Source: an uncultured Phascolarctobacterium sp. (GTDB lineage Bacteria > Bacillota > Negativicutes > Acidaminococcales > Acidaminococcaceae). Taken from it: DNA of 42,475 nucleotides. Positions within the stretch are counted from its first letter, which is position 1. Every line of letters starts with the position of its first letter. Made by a program: the position numbers and the translations under genes. The DNA lies in NCBI GenBank assembly GCA_900545025.1, contig UQXH01000016.1:1-42475 (forward strand). Direction: 5' to 3'. Below the pieces are notes generated by a model. The model was not told where the DNA came from and made no database searches. It saw only the letters and a program-made list of their open reading frames with translations. Shown piece after piece: positions 32,779 to 42,400 of this stretch.

Positions 32779-34197
32779 TTATTCGAACAGCATTCGGCGT
32801 CTTTCCGAAAGCTGCTGTATATTTTCTGTATATGTTGCAATATTTTTAGGCATATTCAGTTTATACAGATGATGTCCATCCTGCAGCGGTACTTTAGTAG
32901 CCGAAGAAGGCCCTATGCCGATTACCGTATGCCGCTCTTCCATCATCTGGATATTATAAATGCTTTCTGTTCCCGGCAAAGCATAACCTACATTAGCCAG
33001 TTGCCCCAGCATATAATGCTGCCTGTACAAATAGTACGGCTGCATCCCTATTGCAGTAACAATCTGCGCTCCTTTGCCAAGCACTTCTTCTGCCTGCGCA
33101 GCCGGCAGCGTCAGCCTGCTGCCAAACATTTCAGCACCTTTTTTTAACGTAAGCGTATGTATGGTAATATTTTGCGGCTTTAGCTTAGCAATTTCAGCTA
33201 TGGAATATTCCATCTCTGCCGCTGTTTCTCCCGGCAGTCCAACTATTAAATCGGTGTTAATAATCGGAATAGAGCTGTTAGCAACCATCTCATAAGCCCG
33301 ATAAAAATCAGCGACACTATGCTTTCTGCCTATCAGCTGCAATGTTTTATCATGCAATGTCTGTGGATTTACACTGATGCGGTTTACTCCGGCAGTTTCC
33401 ATCATGCGCAGCTTTTCTGCACTGAAACAATCAGGTCTGCCAGCCTCTACAGTAAATTCCTGCACTGATGGAAAAAGCAATTTTTTTGCAGCTAAATCCA
33501 TAAGTCTGGCAAATACTTTCTCCTTCAAACTTGTCGGCGTTCCGCCGCCGATATATAAAGAAGAAACATTTAAACTATACATACTTATTAATTTTACCAC
33601 ATTATCTATATCTTGTTCAATGAAATTCAGAAAGTTTTGCTGACTTTCTTCATCCTGCGGCACGATACCGGAAGGAAATGAGCAATAAGTACACTTACTG
33701 GGGCAAAACGGAATCCCAATATAAATACCCACAGCCTTACGATCTGGCAATACTTTATCCTGCAATATACATATATCTCTAAGCAGCCTGCCCTGCTCTA
33801 AGGGCAGCAGATATTTTTTTCGCAGATACTCAGGCAATTCTGCTGCATCTATGCCAATATCTAATAATTTATGAGCTAACTTTCCCGGACGTACACCTGT
33901 TAATATTCCCCACGGCAAACGAGGTTTCTCTCCTGTCAGTTGCGTAAAAACATCCAGCACTGCCAGCTTTATGCAGCGTGTAATCTCGCCGCTGACAGCA
34001 CTGTCACAGGCAAACATACTGCTGCACAATTCTTGTTCAGATGTTTGTAAAATCGCACGGCAGCTGTTATCAGCATAACAAATCCTCAAAACAGTATTGC
34101 TGTCACGTGCAGGAAAATAAGCAAATAACGCGGCCATGTCATGTACTGACCGCGTCACATCAAAATTTAAATCATGTATAAGCTTAAAAGTTTTCAT
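32779..34197 (-). CDS. hemZ: radical SAM HemZ-type coproporphyrinogen dehydrogenase-like protein
   Basis: An oxygen-independent heme-pathway-type radical SAM enzyme. I chose the ATG at 34197 (472 residues) because it overlaps the preceding stop by four bases (ATGA); the upstream frame begins only with GTG. The cluster motif is CPSKCTYC, with Cys165, Cys169 and Cys172. The HemW/HemN-like sequence continues with SLYIGGGTPTSL, FTVEAGRPDCFSAEKL, RISVNPQTLHDKTLQLIGR and NTDLIVGLPGE. HemZ members sit beside hisS/aspS in Clostridia and Negativicutes, and their exact reaction is less certain than for HemN. The ribosome binding site is weak. Confidence 0.87.
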   Translation of the reverse strand: MKTFKLIHDLNFDVTRSVHDMAALFAYFPARDSNTVLRICYADNSCRAILQTSEQELCSSMFACDSAVSGEITRCIKLAVLDVFTQLTGEKPRLPWGILTGVRPGKLAHKLLDIGIDAAELPEYLRKKYLLPLEQGRLLRDICILQDKVLPDRKAVGIYIGIPFCPSKCTYCSFPSGIVPQDEESQQNFLNFIEQDIDNVVKLISMYSLNVSSLYIGGGTPTSLKEKVFARLMDLAAKKLLFPSVQEFTVEAGRPDCFSAEKLRMMETAGVNRISVNPQTLHDKTLQLIGRKHSVADFYRAYEMVANSSIPIINTDLIVGLPGETAAEMEYSIAEIAKLKPQNITIHTLTLKKGAEMFGSRLTLPAAQAEEVLGKGAQIVTAIGMQPYYLYRQHYMLGQLANVGYALPGTESIYNIQMMEERHTVIGIGPSSATKVPLQDGHHLYKLNMPKNIATYTENIQQLSERRRMLFE

Positions 34198-35267
34198 TTT
34201 TTCACTGCCTGTTCCCCAGCATGCCACAGCTCTTTATACAAGACACGATAAACAGCAGCCACCGGTACTGCGAACAGCATGCCTAAAATGCCGAATAATT
34301 TAGCGCCAATCAATAAACTGATAATCAAAACTACAGGATGGAGATCAATTTTCTGGCCCATAATCTTCGGCATGATAAAATTGGCGTCAAATTGATAGAA
34401 GACTATGTAAAACAAGGCTACATAAAAAGCATTAGTACTGGACTGCCCATAAGCAATAAAGATTGCAGGTACCGCACCCACCATAGGCCCTACGACCGGT
34501 ACAGTTTCAGCCAGCATAGCCAAAAAACCTAAAACCAGAGGGAAGTCAACACCCAAACTCAAAGTTCCCAATGTAATACTGATACCGGCAATCAGGCTAA
34601 GCTTGCCTAACCCTTGGATATAAGCACTTAAGGTACGTCCTATCTCATCAATTACATGCGCCGCTTTTTCCTGCGCATCATAATTGAAGAGGTTTATCAC
34701 CATCAACCGCAGTTCACGCCAATCTTTTAAAAAGTAGAATGACAAGAACGGCACAACTACTAAGCCTACCAGATTTTTAATAATATCAATACTGGAATGC
34801 AGCAAATTCTTTAAAATATTGCTGACAAAAATCATCGCCCAGTTGACGATTTCATCTAATAACATCCCAAAAGTTGACGGCAGCTGCGGGTATTTGCCGC
34901 TGCCATCAAAAAAGATATTCAGATTATTAGCTTCTGCTTTAGTCATAAATACTGGCAGTTTCACCAAAAGCTCATTAATCTGTCCAAAAAGAGGCAAGAT
35001 GATAAAGCCTATGGTTACCAGGATAAAGATACCAAAGGTGACAAAGGCTAAAGCAATAGCAACTACGCGCGACAAATGAATCGTGCCTTGACCCATCTTT
35101 ATCTTGGAAATCAGATTAACAATCGGATATAAAGCAAAAGCCATGCCGATAGCCAAAAACAAAGGCAAGAGAAAAATTGCCATTTGATAAAGGATAAAGG
35201 AAACGGCAGCCGTTACCAGTAATTTAAAAAAAGTACTTGTTTTAATATAAGGCCAGTATTTAAGCAT
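34194..35267 (-). CDS. AI-2E family (PerM-like) membrane transporter
   Basis: A polytopic membrane protein of a family that includes the autoinducer-2 exporter TqsA and other permeases. The 357 residues hold about seven to eight membrane helices: two near 10-35, one near 60-85, one near 145-170, and a C-terminal cluster from about 200 to 340 with the conserved ADANF-like FDANFIMPKIMGQKIDLHPVVLI block. Substrate is unknown; many such proteins move ions or small metabolites. No good ribosome binding site precedes its ATG, so it may rely on coupling to the hydrolase three bases upstream. Confidence 0.87.
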   Translation of the reverse strand: MLKYWPYIKTSTFFKLLVTAAVSFILYQMAIFLLPLFLAIGMAFALYPIVNLISKIKMGQGTIHLSRVVAIALAFVTFGIFILVTIGFIILPLFGQINELLVKLPVFMTKAEANNLNIFFDGSGKYPQLPSTFGMLLDEIVNWAMIFVSNILKNLLHSSIDIIKNLVGLVVVPFLSFYFLKDWRELRLMVINLFNYDAQEKAAHVIDEIGRTLSAYIQGLGKLSLIAGISITLGTLSLGVDFPLVLGFLAMLAETVPVVGPMVGAVPAIFIAYGQSSTNAFYVALFYIVFYQFDANFIMPKIMGQKIDLHPVVLIISLLIGAKLFGILGMLFAVPVAAVYRVLYKELWHAGEQAVKK

Positions 35268-35270
35268 GAT

Positions 35271-35891
35271 TTATTGTAAGAAAGGATTTCTGCGGCGTTC
35301 CCATCCTACTGTAGTGGCAGGACCATGTCCCGGCAAAAGTTTCGTCGCGTCATCCAAGACCAAAATTTTATTTTTTATCGACTGCAATATTTCTTTGTAG
35401 CTTCCGCCCGGTAAATCAGTACGGCCTATAGATTCACAAAATACTGTGTCACCGCAAAATACCGTATCTTCTGCTTGCAGGCAGACACCGCCTTTGGTAT
35501 GACCAGGTGTAGCATAAACCTTGAACTGCATACCCGCAGCTTCTACAGTATCGCCGTCTTGAAACAGATTTTCAGCAGCTGCACATTCCAAGCCATTAGA
35601 AATATAGATAGAAAGATTACGATCAGCCCTGGTAAGCATATCAGCGTCTTCACTGCTGACATATACCGGAGCCCCTGTAGCTTTTCTAATTTCATTTAAC
35701 GCCATAATATGGTCGCTATGCCCATGTGTAATGAAGATAGCTTTTACAGCAATGCCTAATTTTTTTACAGCTTCTATTATCTTATCAGCATCGCCGCCCG
35801 GGTCGACAATCACACCTTCCTTTAGCTCTTCATTTACTGCGATGTAGCAGTTGGTAGCCAGCATACCTACCTCTAATTTATATATCTTCAT
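35271..35891 (-). CDS. MBL-fold metallo-hydrolase, glyoxalase II-like
   Basis: A 206-residue zinc hydrolase of the YqgX/GloB-like group. The HxHxDH motif is THGHSDH at 55-61 (His56, His58, Asp60, His61). Further ligands are in TPGHTKGGV, CGDTVF and LLPGHGPATT. It is shorter than true glyoxalase II and lacks its C-terminal substrate domain, so the substrate is unknown; related proteins act on thioesters. GAGGAGG precedes the ATG. Its place between dtd and the transporter is typical of Firmicutes rel-dtd runs. Confidence 0.9.
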   Translation of the reverse strand: MKIYKLEVGMLATNCYIAVNEELKEGVIVDPGGDADKIIEAVKKLGIAVKAIFITHGHSDHIMALNEIRKATGAPVYVSSEDADMLTRADRNLSIYISNGLECAAAENLFQDGDTVEAAGMQFKVYATPGHTKGGVCLQAEDTVFCGDTVFCESIGRTDLPGGSYKEILQSIKNKILVLDDATKLLPGHGPATTVGWERRRNPFLQ

Positions 35892-35903
35892 AAATCCTCC
35901 TCG

Positions 35904-36353
35904 TCAGAACATCTTACTGCTGTCCAGCAGAATCGTTACAGGACCATTATTGGCAAGCTCAACTAACATATGTGCGCCAAAAATGCCTGTTTCTACTTTT
36001 ATATCTTGCTGCCTGCATAATTCATTAAATTTTTCATACAAGACAATAGCAATTTCAGGCTTTGCAGCTTTATCAAAAGAGGGTCTTTTACCCTTACGGC
36101 AGTCACCATATAACGTAAACTGCGAAATACTTAAAATTTCTCCGCCTATATCCTTGATAGACAAATTCATTTTGCCAGCTTCATCCTCAAAAATACGCAG
36201 GCCGGTAACCTTATCAGCAAGATATTGCGCATCCTTTTCAGTATCGCCTTCTACGACACCTACAAGAACCATCAATCCTTTACTAATCTCACCTGCGATA
36301 TTGCCATCCACTGTTACTTTCGCTCTATCTACGCGCTGTACAACCGCTCTCAT
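35904..36353 (-). CDS. dtd: D-aminoacyl-tRNA deacylase
   Basis: Removes D-amino acids and glycine from mischarged tRNAs. The 149-residue protein has both active-site motifs, SQFTLYGD at 77-84 (with catalytic Thr80) and GPVT at 137-140. Its ATG overlaps the rel stop by four bases (ATGA), the usual rel-dtd coupling. Normal length, no oddities. Confidence 0.97.
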   Translation of the reverse strand: MRAVVQRVDRAKVTVDGNIAGEISKGLMVLVGVVEGDTEKDAQYLADKVTGLRIFEDEAGKMNLSIKDIGGEILSISQFTLYGDCRKGKRPSFDKAAKPEIAIVLYEKFNELCRQQDIKVETGIFGAHMLVELANNGPVTILLDSSKMF

Positions 36354-38596
36354 TTCTTACCTCCGTTATTGCCATTAAAGTTTGCTACAACACGTTCTAC
36401 GCTGTAAACGCCCTTCATGCGGCGTATACGGTTCATAATATATTCTAACTGTTCAAGGCTGCTGATATCAAGTCCGATATGTGTAGTAGCGACTTTATTT
36501 TTATCTGTACGGCAATTCAGCGAGAAGATATTCAATTTGGCCTCGCTGGTGGCCATCATAATATCCGCCATCATACCGGGACGATTTACAGAAGTAATGA
36601 CGATATTTACCTTATAAACCGAATCAATGCCAACATCCCAGGAAACTTCAATCAAACGGCTCTGCTCGTCAGGATTATTGCTTAAAACATTAGGGCAGTC
36701 TGCTCTGTGTACGGAAACACCGCTGCCACGAGTAATATAGCCTATAACCGGGTCGCCGGGAATAGGATTGCAGCAGCGAGCCAGCTTGACCATGATTCCC
36801 TCTTCACCTTTAACCAGTATGCCATGGCTTGCTTTAGCCTTGGATTTTCTCGGTTTAAGTTCTGCCAGCAGCTCTGACAAATCTTTAGTTGTATTAAGTT
36901 TCTGATCTTTCTTATATATCTCAACCAGTTTGGAAATGACGGTATTTAAAGTTACACCGCCATATCCCAAAGCAGCCAATAAATTTTCATCACTGTCGAT
37001 ACGCAGTTTAGTACCCGCTTCTTTAAGTTTTTCCGGCCGCGCCAACACCCTGGGATCATAACCAAGTCTCTTAGCCTCTTTTTCCAGCATTTCACGACCC
37101 TTGATAATATTTTCCTCGCGCCGTTCTTTCTTGAACCAGCTCTTAATCTTATTGCGGGTATCAGAAGAACCAACGATATTGAGCCAGTCACGGCTGGGGC
37201 CGCTGGACTGCTTAGAAGTAATAACCTCGACAATATCACCGTTGCTCAGTTTAAAATCCAGCGGAACGATACGTCCGTTAACCTTGGCGCCGACACAGCG
37301 GTTGCCGACATCCGTATGGATGCGGTAAGCAAAATCAATAGGCACACTGCCAACCGGTAAATCAATTACATCGCCCCTGGGCGTAAACACAAATACCTCA
37401 TCAGCAAAAATGTCCATCTTAACTGTGTTGACAAAGTCACGGGAATCATTCATATCCTGATGCCATTCCAACAGCTGCCGCAGCCAGGACAACTTGGCGT
37501 CAAAACCTTTATCCGTACTGCTTTGAGAAGCCGGCTTACTGCCGCCGCTTTCTTTATAACGCCAATGCGCGGCGATACCATATTCAGAAATACGATGCAT
37601 TTCAAAAGTACGGATTTGAATCTCCAGCGGTTGCCCACCGGTAGAAAGCACCGTCGTGTGCAGCGACTGATACATATTAGATTTCGGCACTGCTACATAA
37701 TCCTTAAAACGTCCGGGAATAGGACGCCACATGCTATGTACAATACCCAGCGTGCCATAACAGTCTTTTACCGTATCCACCAGTACACGGATAGCTAAAA
37801 GATCATATATTTCATTAAGTTCTTTATGGTCACGCAGCATCTTTTTATGGATGCTGTAAAAATTTTTAGGACGTCCCTGGATTTCACATTTGATATTAGC
37901 TTTCTCCAGGCTTTCCTTCATTTCAGCCATAGCTTCGTTGATCATGGCTTCACGTTCACGACGTTTTATTTTAACCTGCTCTACCAGATTATAATAAATA
38001 TCCGGCTCCATATACCGGAAAGCAAGATCTTCCAGTTCCCATTTTATGGTATAGATACCAAGCCTGTGAGCCAGCGGAGCATAAATCTCCAAAGTCTCAC
38101 GGGAAATCGACTGCTGCTTATGCGCAGGCATATATTTCATCGTACGCATATTATGGAGCCTGTCGGCTAGTTTTATCAGTACCACGCGGATATCTCTGGC
38201 CATAGCAAGAAACATCTTACGATAATTCTCTATCTGGCGGTCTTCTTTGGAAATATATTCTATTTTGCCTAATTTAGTAACACCGTCTACCAGATTGGCT
38301 ACAACAATGCCAAAACGACCTTTAATATCCTCAAGCGTATAGTCCGTATCCTCTACCACATCATGCAGGAAAGCCGCCGCCAAAGTTTTATCATCCATCT
38401 GCAGCTGCGCCAAAATACTGGCAACACCAATAGGATGGATAATATATGGTTCACCGGACTTTCTGCGCTGTACTGCATGTGCTTCAGCAGCCATATCATA
38501 AGCCTTGCGCACAAAAGCGACCTGGTCTTGAGTCAAATATTTATTCACACGGTCGAAAAACTCTTCGATATTTACCGCATCATTTGTAGTAGGCAT
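36350..38596 (-). CDS. rel: bifunctional (p)ppGpp synthetase/hydrolase
   Basis: Makes and breaks the stringent-response alarmones. With the ATG at 38596 (MPTTNDAVNIEEF) there are 748 residues. The HD hydrolase domain has His54 and HDVVEDT with His78-Asp79. The synthetase domain contains YGTLGIVHSMWRP and GRFKDYVAVPKSN; the RFKD form is typical of bifunctional Rel, not the RelA synthetase. The TGS domain (about 392-450) and C-terminal ACT domain (about 670-745) are present. GGGAGTGGGAA lies before this ATG; the ATG at 38611 has no site. It lies between recJ and dtd. Confidence 0.96.
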   Translation of the reverse strand: MPTTNDAVNIEEFFDRVNKYLTQDQVAFVRKAYDMAAEAHAVQRRKSGEPYIIHPIGVASILAQLQMDDKTLAAAFLHDVVEDTDYTLEDIKGRFGIVVANLVDGVTKLGKIEYISKEDRQIENYRKMFLAMARDIRVVLIKLADRLHNMRTMKYMPAHKQQSISRETLEIYAPLAHRLGIYTIKWELEDLAFRYMEPDIYYNLVEQVKIKRREREAMINEAMAEMKESLEKANIKCEIQGRPKNFYSIHKKMLRDHKELNEIYDLLAIRVLVDTVKDCYGTLGIVHSMWRPIPGRFKDYVAVPKSNMYQSLHTTVLSTGGQPLEIQIRTFEMHRISEYGIAAHWRYKESGGSKPASQSSTDKGFDAKLSWLRQLLEWHQDMNDSRDFVNTVKMDIFADEVFVFTPRGDVIDLPVGSVPIDFAYRIHTDVGNRCVGAKVNGRIVPLDFKLSNGDIVEVITSKQSSGPSRDWLNIVGSSDTRNKIKSWFKKERREENIIKGREMLEKEAKRLGYDPRVLARPEKLKEAGTKLRIDSDENLLAALGYGGVTLNTVISKLVEIYKKDQKLNTTKDLSELLAELKPRKSKAKASHGILVKGEEGIMVKLARCCNPIPGDPVIGYITRGSGVSVHRADCPNVLSNNPDEQSRLIEVSWDVGIDSVYKVNIVITSVNRPGMMADIMMATSEAKLNIFSLNCRTDKNKVATTHIGLDISSLEQLEYIMNRIRRMKGVYSVERVVANFNGNNGGKK

Positions 38597-38621
38597 AATT
38601 CCCACTCCCATCTAAACTATT

Positions 38622-40940
38622 TCATGTCCGCAATAATTCATACTGTGATACACGCATATTCTCCATGCAATTTTCCAGCAGTTTTCCTCTTTGCTGCTGT
38701 AAAGCAACATAAAGAGGAGAATCTTCTAAGCTGCATTTACGAATAACACCCATACTTAACATATTATCTTTGCGGACAATAAACCCTAATTCCTGCAAAA
38801 TACGCAGTGAATTTTCGCAAATCATTCCATGCTCTTCCCTTAACAGCTGGACAATATCTATCTCCGACTGCTCATGCAGCAATCCCATAATTTTTTTATA
38901 AACTATAGCCATAGCATCTCTGTCGGGATACTGCACGCGTATTTCTGCTTCAGCTTTATCTCTGTCAAAGCGGTTAAAAGCAAGGACGGCTTGCTTTACT
39001 CCAGCCTGCAATAATTTCTCAACAATCCCCTTCAAAGGCTGTTTAGGTAAATCATATAAAATTACCTGTTCCGTTGCTACCGCCTCATCATAAGTTTGTA
39101 CTTGCAAATGCTCATTAACCTGCAAATCTTCCATCTTGCTAATTTCATTTACCAGCACTGTCAGCTTGCCAGCAGTCCGCAGAAACATTTCGGCAATCCT
39201 GTCCTTATCTTCTGCCTGCCTTCTTAAATCACAGATTTCTATTTTCTGCCTTACCGATAAGGCATGCAGCTGCACCGATTTTTCTTCGTTCCAGATATTG
39301 ATGCGCGGCATAAAAGCTATATCGGCCACCATACCATCATATAAAAGCGGTATCAATTCAGCCTGATTCCACATAACCGCTTTATAGGAGCAATCGCCTT
39401 TGCTTACACTAAATTGTAGATGCATCCTATCCTTACCTATCGCTCTCTGATTCCCCATAACGGCGTTTTTAAAAGCAAAGACAGGAGCAGGATTCCCGCA
39501 ACCAAACGGCTCTAATAAGGCAAGCTCTTCCAAATCACGTACCGTAATCAAGCCGTTCTCACTTAAAGTACAATCAATTTCAAGGTTAGGGTAGTAATCT
39601 TCCTCTTGCAGATGCAGAGCTACATATTTTCTGAACCTGTCACGAAATTCATCTACCTTATCAGCCGGAAGTGTAAGGCCTGCCGCCTGATGATGTCCGC
39701 CAAACTGCAACAGGATATCGCTTTCCGCATTGATTGCCTCATAAAGATTCAGTGCTGGTATGCTGCGGCAGCTGCCTTTAGCAATATCACCGCAAATACT
39801 CAAAAGCACTACTGGTAAGTGATATTTTTCTACCAACCGTGAAGCAACTATACCGATTACGCCCTGATGCCAGTTTTCAGAAGCCAGTACGATAGCTGTA
39901 TCAATATGTTCCTGTTTAGCCAGCATTGCTTCGGCATCATCCATAATCTTACGGCTGATTTCCTGCCGTAGGGCATTTTCTCTGTTTAAGCTGTCTGCAA
40001 TAACCGTCGCTTTTTCCGGGTCATCACTGACCAATAATTCCACAGCCGATTGTGCATGCTCTAATCTGCCTACGGCATTCAGTCGCGGTGCCAGCATAAA
40101 GCCAATATTTTCGGAGCTTATGCTTTCTTGATTGCAGCCGCTTGCTTTAATCAAAGCCTGCAAACCAGGCAGCCTGGTATTTTGCATAGCAGCAAGGCCA
40201 CGACGCACAATCTCTCTGTTCTCACCAAGAAGGGGTACGATATCTGCAACAGTACCTAAAGCAGCCAACTCCGTCAAATCCTGCCAATATTCCTGTTTGT
40301 TGTCAGACCATGCCAAGGCCTGGCAAAGTTTAAAAGCTACGCCTACACCGCTCAAACTTTTAAAAGGATAGCTGCAGTCTGCCTGCTTAGGATTGATAAT
40401 GGCATATGCCGGCGGGACTATTTCGGGCACCGTATGATGGTCAGTAATAATAATATCCATACCTGCCGGTGCTTGTGCTACCTCACGGACACCGCTTATA
40501 CCACAGTCAACAGTGACAACCAGTCCTGTACCATGCTCAGCAAGAAACGTTAAAGCAGCATCATTTAAACCATAGCCTTCATTTTCCCGCTTAGGAATAT
40601 AAGTATCTACACATGCTCCGGCTTCTTTAAGATAAATATAAAGCAACGAAGCCGCCGTTATTCCGTCAACATCATAATCCCCGTATACAGTAATCTTTTC
40701 ACCTGTCCGCAGCGCCGCTTTAATACGTTGTACGGCTTTTTTCATATCTTTCATCAGAAACGGGTTGTGAAAAGGAGTTTTACAGCCATACAAAAATTCC
40801 CGCATTGTCTCGGCAGTAGTAAAGCCACGTTCTAAAAGTATGCCGGTCACAATTGGTGAAACATCGAGTTCAGCGGCTAAGCAGCCAGCTTTTTCTTTAT
40901 TGAATTCCTTAAGACGCCAGATCTTTCTCTTGCCAATCAT
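38622..40940 (-). CDS. recJ: single-stranded-DNA-specific exonuclease RecJ
   Basis: 5'-3' exonuclease of recombination and mismatch repair. The 772 residues are long, as in the low-GC Gram-positive type with a C-terminal extension (from about 560). DHH-family motifs: DYDVDG at 88-93, DCGI at 145-148, DHH at 167-169, and the DHHA1 segment FGGHHQAAGLTL near 400. An OB-like domain follows. Its ATG overlaps the lapA stop by one base (TAATG). Followed by rel after 25 bases. Confidence 0.95.
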   Translation of the reverse strand: MIGKRKIWRLKEFNKEKAGCLAAELDVSPIVTGILLERGFTTAETMREFLYGCKTPFHNPFLMKDMKKAVQRIKAALRTGEKITVYGDYDVDGITAASLLYIYLKEAGACVDTYIPKRENEGYGLNDAALTFLAEHGTGLVVTVDCGISGVREVAQAPAGMDIIITDHHTVPEIVPPAYAIINPKQADCSYPFKSLSGVGVAFKLCQALAWSDNKQEYWQDLTELAALGTVADIVPLLGENREIVRRGLAAMQNTRLPGLQALIKASGCNQESISSENIGFMLAPRLNAVGRLEHAQSAVELLVSDDPEKATVIADSLNRENALRQEISRKIMDDAEAMLAKQEHIDTAIVLASENWHQGVIGIVASRLVEKYHLPVVLLSICGDIAKGSCRSIPALNLYEAINAESDILLQFGGHHQAAGLTLPADKVDEFRDRFRKYVALHLQEEDYYPNLEIDCTLSENGLITVRDLEELALLEPFGCGNPAPVFAFKNAVMGNQRAIGKDRMHLQFSVSKGDCSYKAVMWNQAELIPLLYDGMVADIAFMPRINIWNEEKSVQLHALSVRQKIEICDLRRQAEDKDRIAEMFLRTAGKLTVLVNEISKMEDLQVNEHLQVQTYDEAVATEQVILYDLPKQPLKGIVEKLLQAGVKQAVLAFNRFDRDKAEAEIRVQYPDRDAMAIVYKKIMGLLHEQSEIDIVQLLREEHGMICENSLRILQELGFIVRKDNMLSMGVIRKCSLEDSPLYVALQQQRGKLLENCMENMRVSQYELLRT

Positions 40941-41299
40941 TATTTCTGCTCCGCAGAAGTATTCTTAATTGATTCTGCCGCATTGTTCCTGCCCGCTTCA
41001 CTGCGCAGCTTTTGATTATGCATAAGCATAGACACCTGTTCTTCCAACGTCTTTTTCTCTTTTTGCAGCTTGGCAATTTCATCATTAAATTTTCTTTCTA
41101 ACATATAATGACGCGCTTTCACCATCAGTAGATAGCAGCCCGCTACCAATATGCCTAACAGGAACGAGCCTAAGATAACTATAACCAGCGAACTTTGAAA
41201 ACTCCAGATAAAGAAATTCAGAGCAACACCCACTGCGTTCTGCACCGCAAATAAAGCAACAACTATGCTTACTAAAACAGTAAACAGCAAATATGGCAT
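40940..41299 (-). CDS. LapA domain-containing membrane protein (DUF1049)
   Basis: A 119-residue inner-membrane protein with two membrane helices (about 2-22 and 38-60), a FAVQNAVGVALNFFIW motif between them, and a cytosolic coiled coil (about 66-95, rich in Glu/Lys). Relatives are called LapA and act in lipopolysaccharide assembly control in enterobacteria; in Firmicutes the role is not known. TTTTAGGAG precedes the ATG. It is first in the run that ends with aspS. Confidence 0.85.
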   Translation of the reverse strand: MPYLLFTVLVSIVVALFAVQNAVGVALNFFIWSFQSSLVIVILGSFLLGILVAGCYLLMVKARHYMLERKFNDEIAKLQKEKKTLEEQVSMLMHNQKLRSEAGRNNAAESIKNTSAEQK

Positions 41300-41323
41300 A
41301 CTATCATCTCCTAAAAAATAAAC

Positions 41324-41354
41324 ATTATAACAATAGTTATTCGTTTATTAGCAA
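41324..41354 (-). promoter_or_regulatory. probable promoter of the lapA-recJ-rel run
   Basis: The minus strand has TATAAT (41324-41329) with TGT before it, an extended -10, and TTGCTA (41349-41354) 19 bases upstream. It lies about 25 bases before the lapA ATG. Confidence 0.5.
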
Positions 41355-41370
41355 TAAAAATCCTGCTGTA

Positions 41371-41631
41371 TTACTCTAATTTCACACTTTCTTTATCCTG
41401 TAAATTCTCAGTAAGTTCAAAACGATACTTTTGTTTTATTCCAGGATATTTTGCATGATCAACTTCAGAAGCAAACATTTTATATGGACGTACAAAATAA
41501 GCAAAATCTCCATATAAAGCCTCATAAACTACATATTTTTCACCTGTTTCAGAATGAGTAGCTATTAAAATAACTCTATACAAGTTTCCTTTAAAATGCC
41601 TGTAAATCTTACCAGCTAATATTTCACGCAT
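41371..41631 (-). CDS. DUF1653 domain-containing protein
   Basis: An 86-residue protein of unknown function. The family pattern is clear: GKIYRHFKGNLYRVILIATHSETGEKYVVYEALYGD, then VRPYKMFASEVD. I chose the ATG at 41631 (MREILAG) with AAGGTGAT upstream; the frame is open to 41670 but that part has no site. No membrane segment. It lies between the tRNA terminator and lapA. I see no clear promoter or terminator of its own. Confidence 0.85.
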   Translation of the reverse strand: MREILAGKIYRHFKGNLYRVILIATHSETGEKYVVYEALYGDFAYFVRPYKMFASEVDHAKYPGIKQKYRFELTENLQDKESVKLE

Positions 41632-41676
41632 TACAATCACCTTTCTCACACAGCCAAAGCACATATTCAAAAAATA

Positions 41677-41706
41677 CGAAAAGGCCCAGACCTAAGTCTG
41701 AGCCTT
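41677..41706 (-). terminator. terminator after the tRNA pair
   Basis: Arms 41681-41691 and 41696-41706 (11 pairs, one G-T) are followed on the minus strand by a short T-run (TTTTCG, including stem bases). It lies 11 bases past the tRNA-Trp 3' end. Confidence 0.85.
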
Positions 41707-41716
41707 ACTTTTTAAG

Positions 41717-41792
41717 TGGCAGGGGCAGTAGGAATCGAACCCACAACCAACGGTTTTGGAGACCGCTACTCTACCAGTTGAGCTATACCCCT
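41717..41792 (-). tRNA. tRNA-Trp (anticodon CCA)
   Basis: The minus strand folds into a cloverleaf. The acceptor AGGGGTA pairs with TGCCCCT, the anticodon loop is TCTCCAAA with CCA, the T loop is GTTCGATTC, and CCA is encoded at the 3' end. It is 76 bases long. Confidence 0.97.
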
Positions 41793-41793
41793 G

Positions 41794-41868
<75 letters not shown>

Positions 41869-41884
41869 ATCAGGAACGATATTG

Positions 41885-41913
41885 ATTATATTATACAACC
41901 GTACCTTTGTCAA
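41885..41913 (-). promoter_or_regulatory. consensus promoter of the tRNA pair
   Basis: On the minus strand TTGACA (41908-41913), a 17-base spacer, and TATAAT (41885-41890): a perfect match to the housekeeping consensus. The start would be about ten bases before tRNA-Gly. Confidence 0.92.
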
Positions 41914-41937
41914 CAACTTTTTGGAAATTTTTTTAAT

Positions 41938-42252
41938 TTATTTTTTCTGATTGTGCAGCAGCTTCAGCAGCGCCAGCAGATCGTTGACGTTGATATTTTC
42001 CGGCAGCACGCTGTCGTCCTTCTTGCTGTACACGCTTTCCTCGCCTTTGACCACTTCGTCCAGGCTGCAGTCAAAGATCTGAGAAATCTTATTCACCTGG
42101 CACAGGGTCACCTGGCCGCGGCCGCGCTCGATATTGCTCATGTGGGTCTGAGAAATCCCCAGGAGACCTGCCAGCTCGATCTGGCTCATATTATGCTGTA
42201 CGCGCATCAGCTTGATATTATTACCGACTTTAACAAAATCCAGATTTTCCAT
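41938..42252 (-). CDS. Xre/Cro-type helix-turn-helix regulator, GC-rich
   Basis: A 104-residue DNA-binding protein with the ATG at 42252 (MENLDFVKVG); AAGGGA lies nine bases upstream, and the frame is open to 42273. The helix-turn-helix covers about residues 9-62 (IKLMRVQHNMSQIELAGLLGISQTHMSNIERGRG), followed by a charged linker and a leucine-rich C-terminal helix. Three consecutive 60-base stretches (42001-42180) hold 34 to 36 G or C each, well above nearby genes, and codons end in G or C. That suggests transfer. Target unknown; the paired repeats upstream (42372-42400) may be its operator. Confidence 0.85.
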   Translation of the reverse strand: MENLDFVKVGNNIKLMRVQHNMSQIELAGLLGISQTHMSNIERGRGQVTLCQVNKISQIFDCSLDEVVKGEESVYSKKDDSVLPENINVNDLLALLKLLHNQKK

Positions 42253-42333
42253 CCTGCTCATCCCTTCTTGCATTCACTTTCGTTTATTAAATGCCATTTA
42301 ATTTGTATTAAGTTTTGCACTAATATCTATTTA

Positions 42334-42342
42334 ATAATATCA
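42334..42342 (-). promoter_or_regulatory. possible xre promoter (extended -10)
   Basis: The minus strand reads TGA then TATTAT (42334-42339); there is no convincing -35. The leader to the ATG would be about 75 bases. Confidence 0.35.
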
Positions 42343-42371
42343 TAAACATTCGTCATTAACTATCCTTTCAG

Positions 42372-42400
42372 CGTGAACATGGCCTTAATTTCGTGAACAT
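42372..42400. repeat. paired 9-base direct repeats upstream of xre
   Basis: cgtgaacat occurs at 42372-42380 and 42392-42400, exactly 20 bases apart, close to two helical turns. Together with nearby gttaat copies (42403, 42412), it looks like a tandem operator. The rest of the 42253-42423 gap holds only the -10 noted above. Confidence 0.5.
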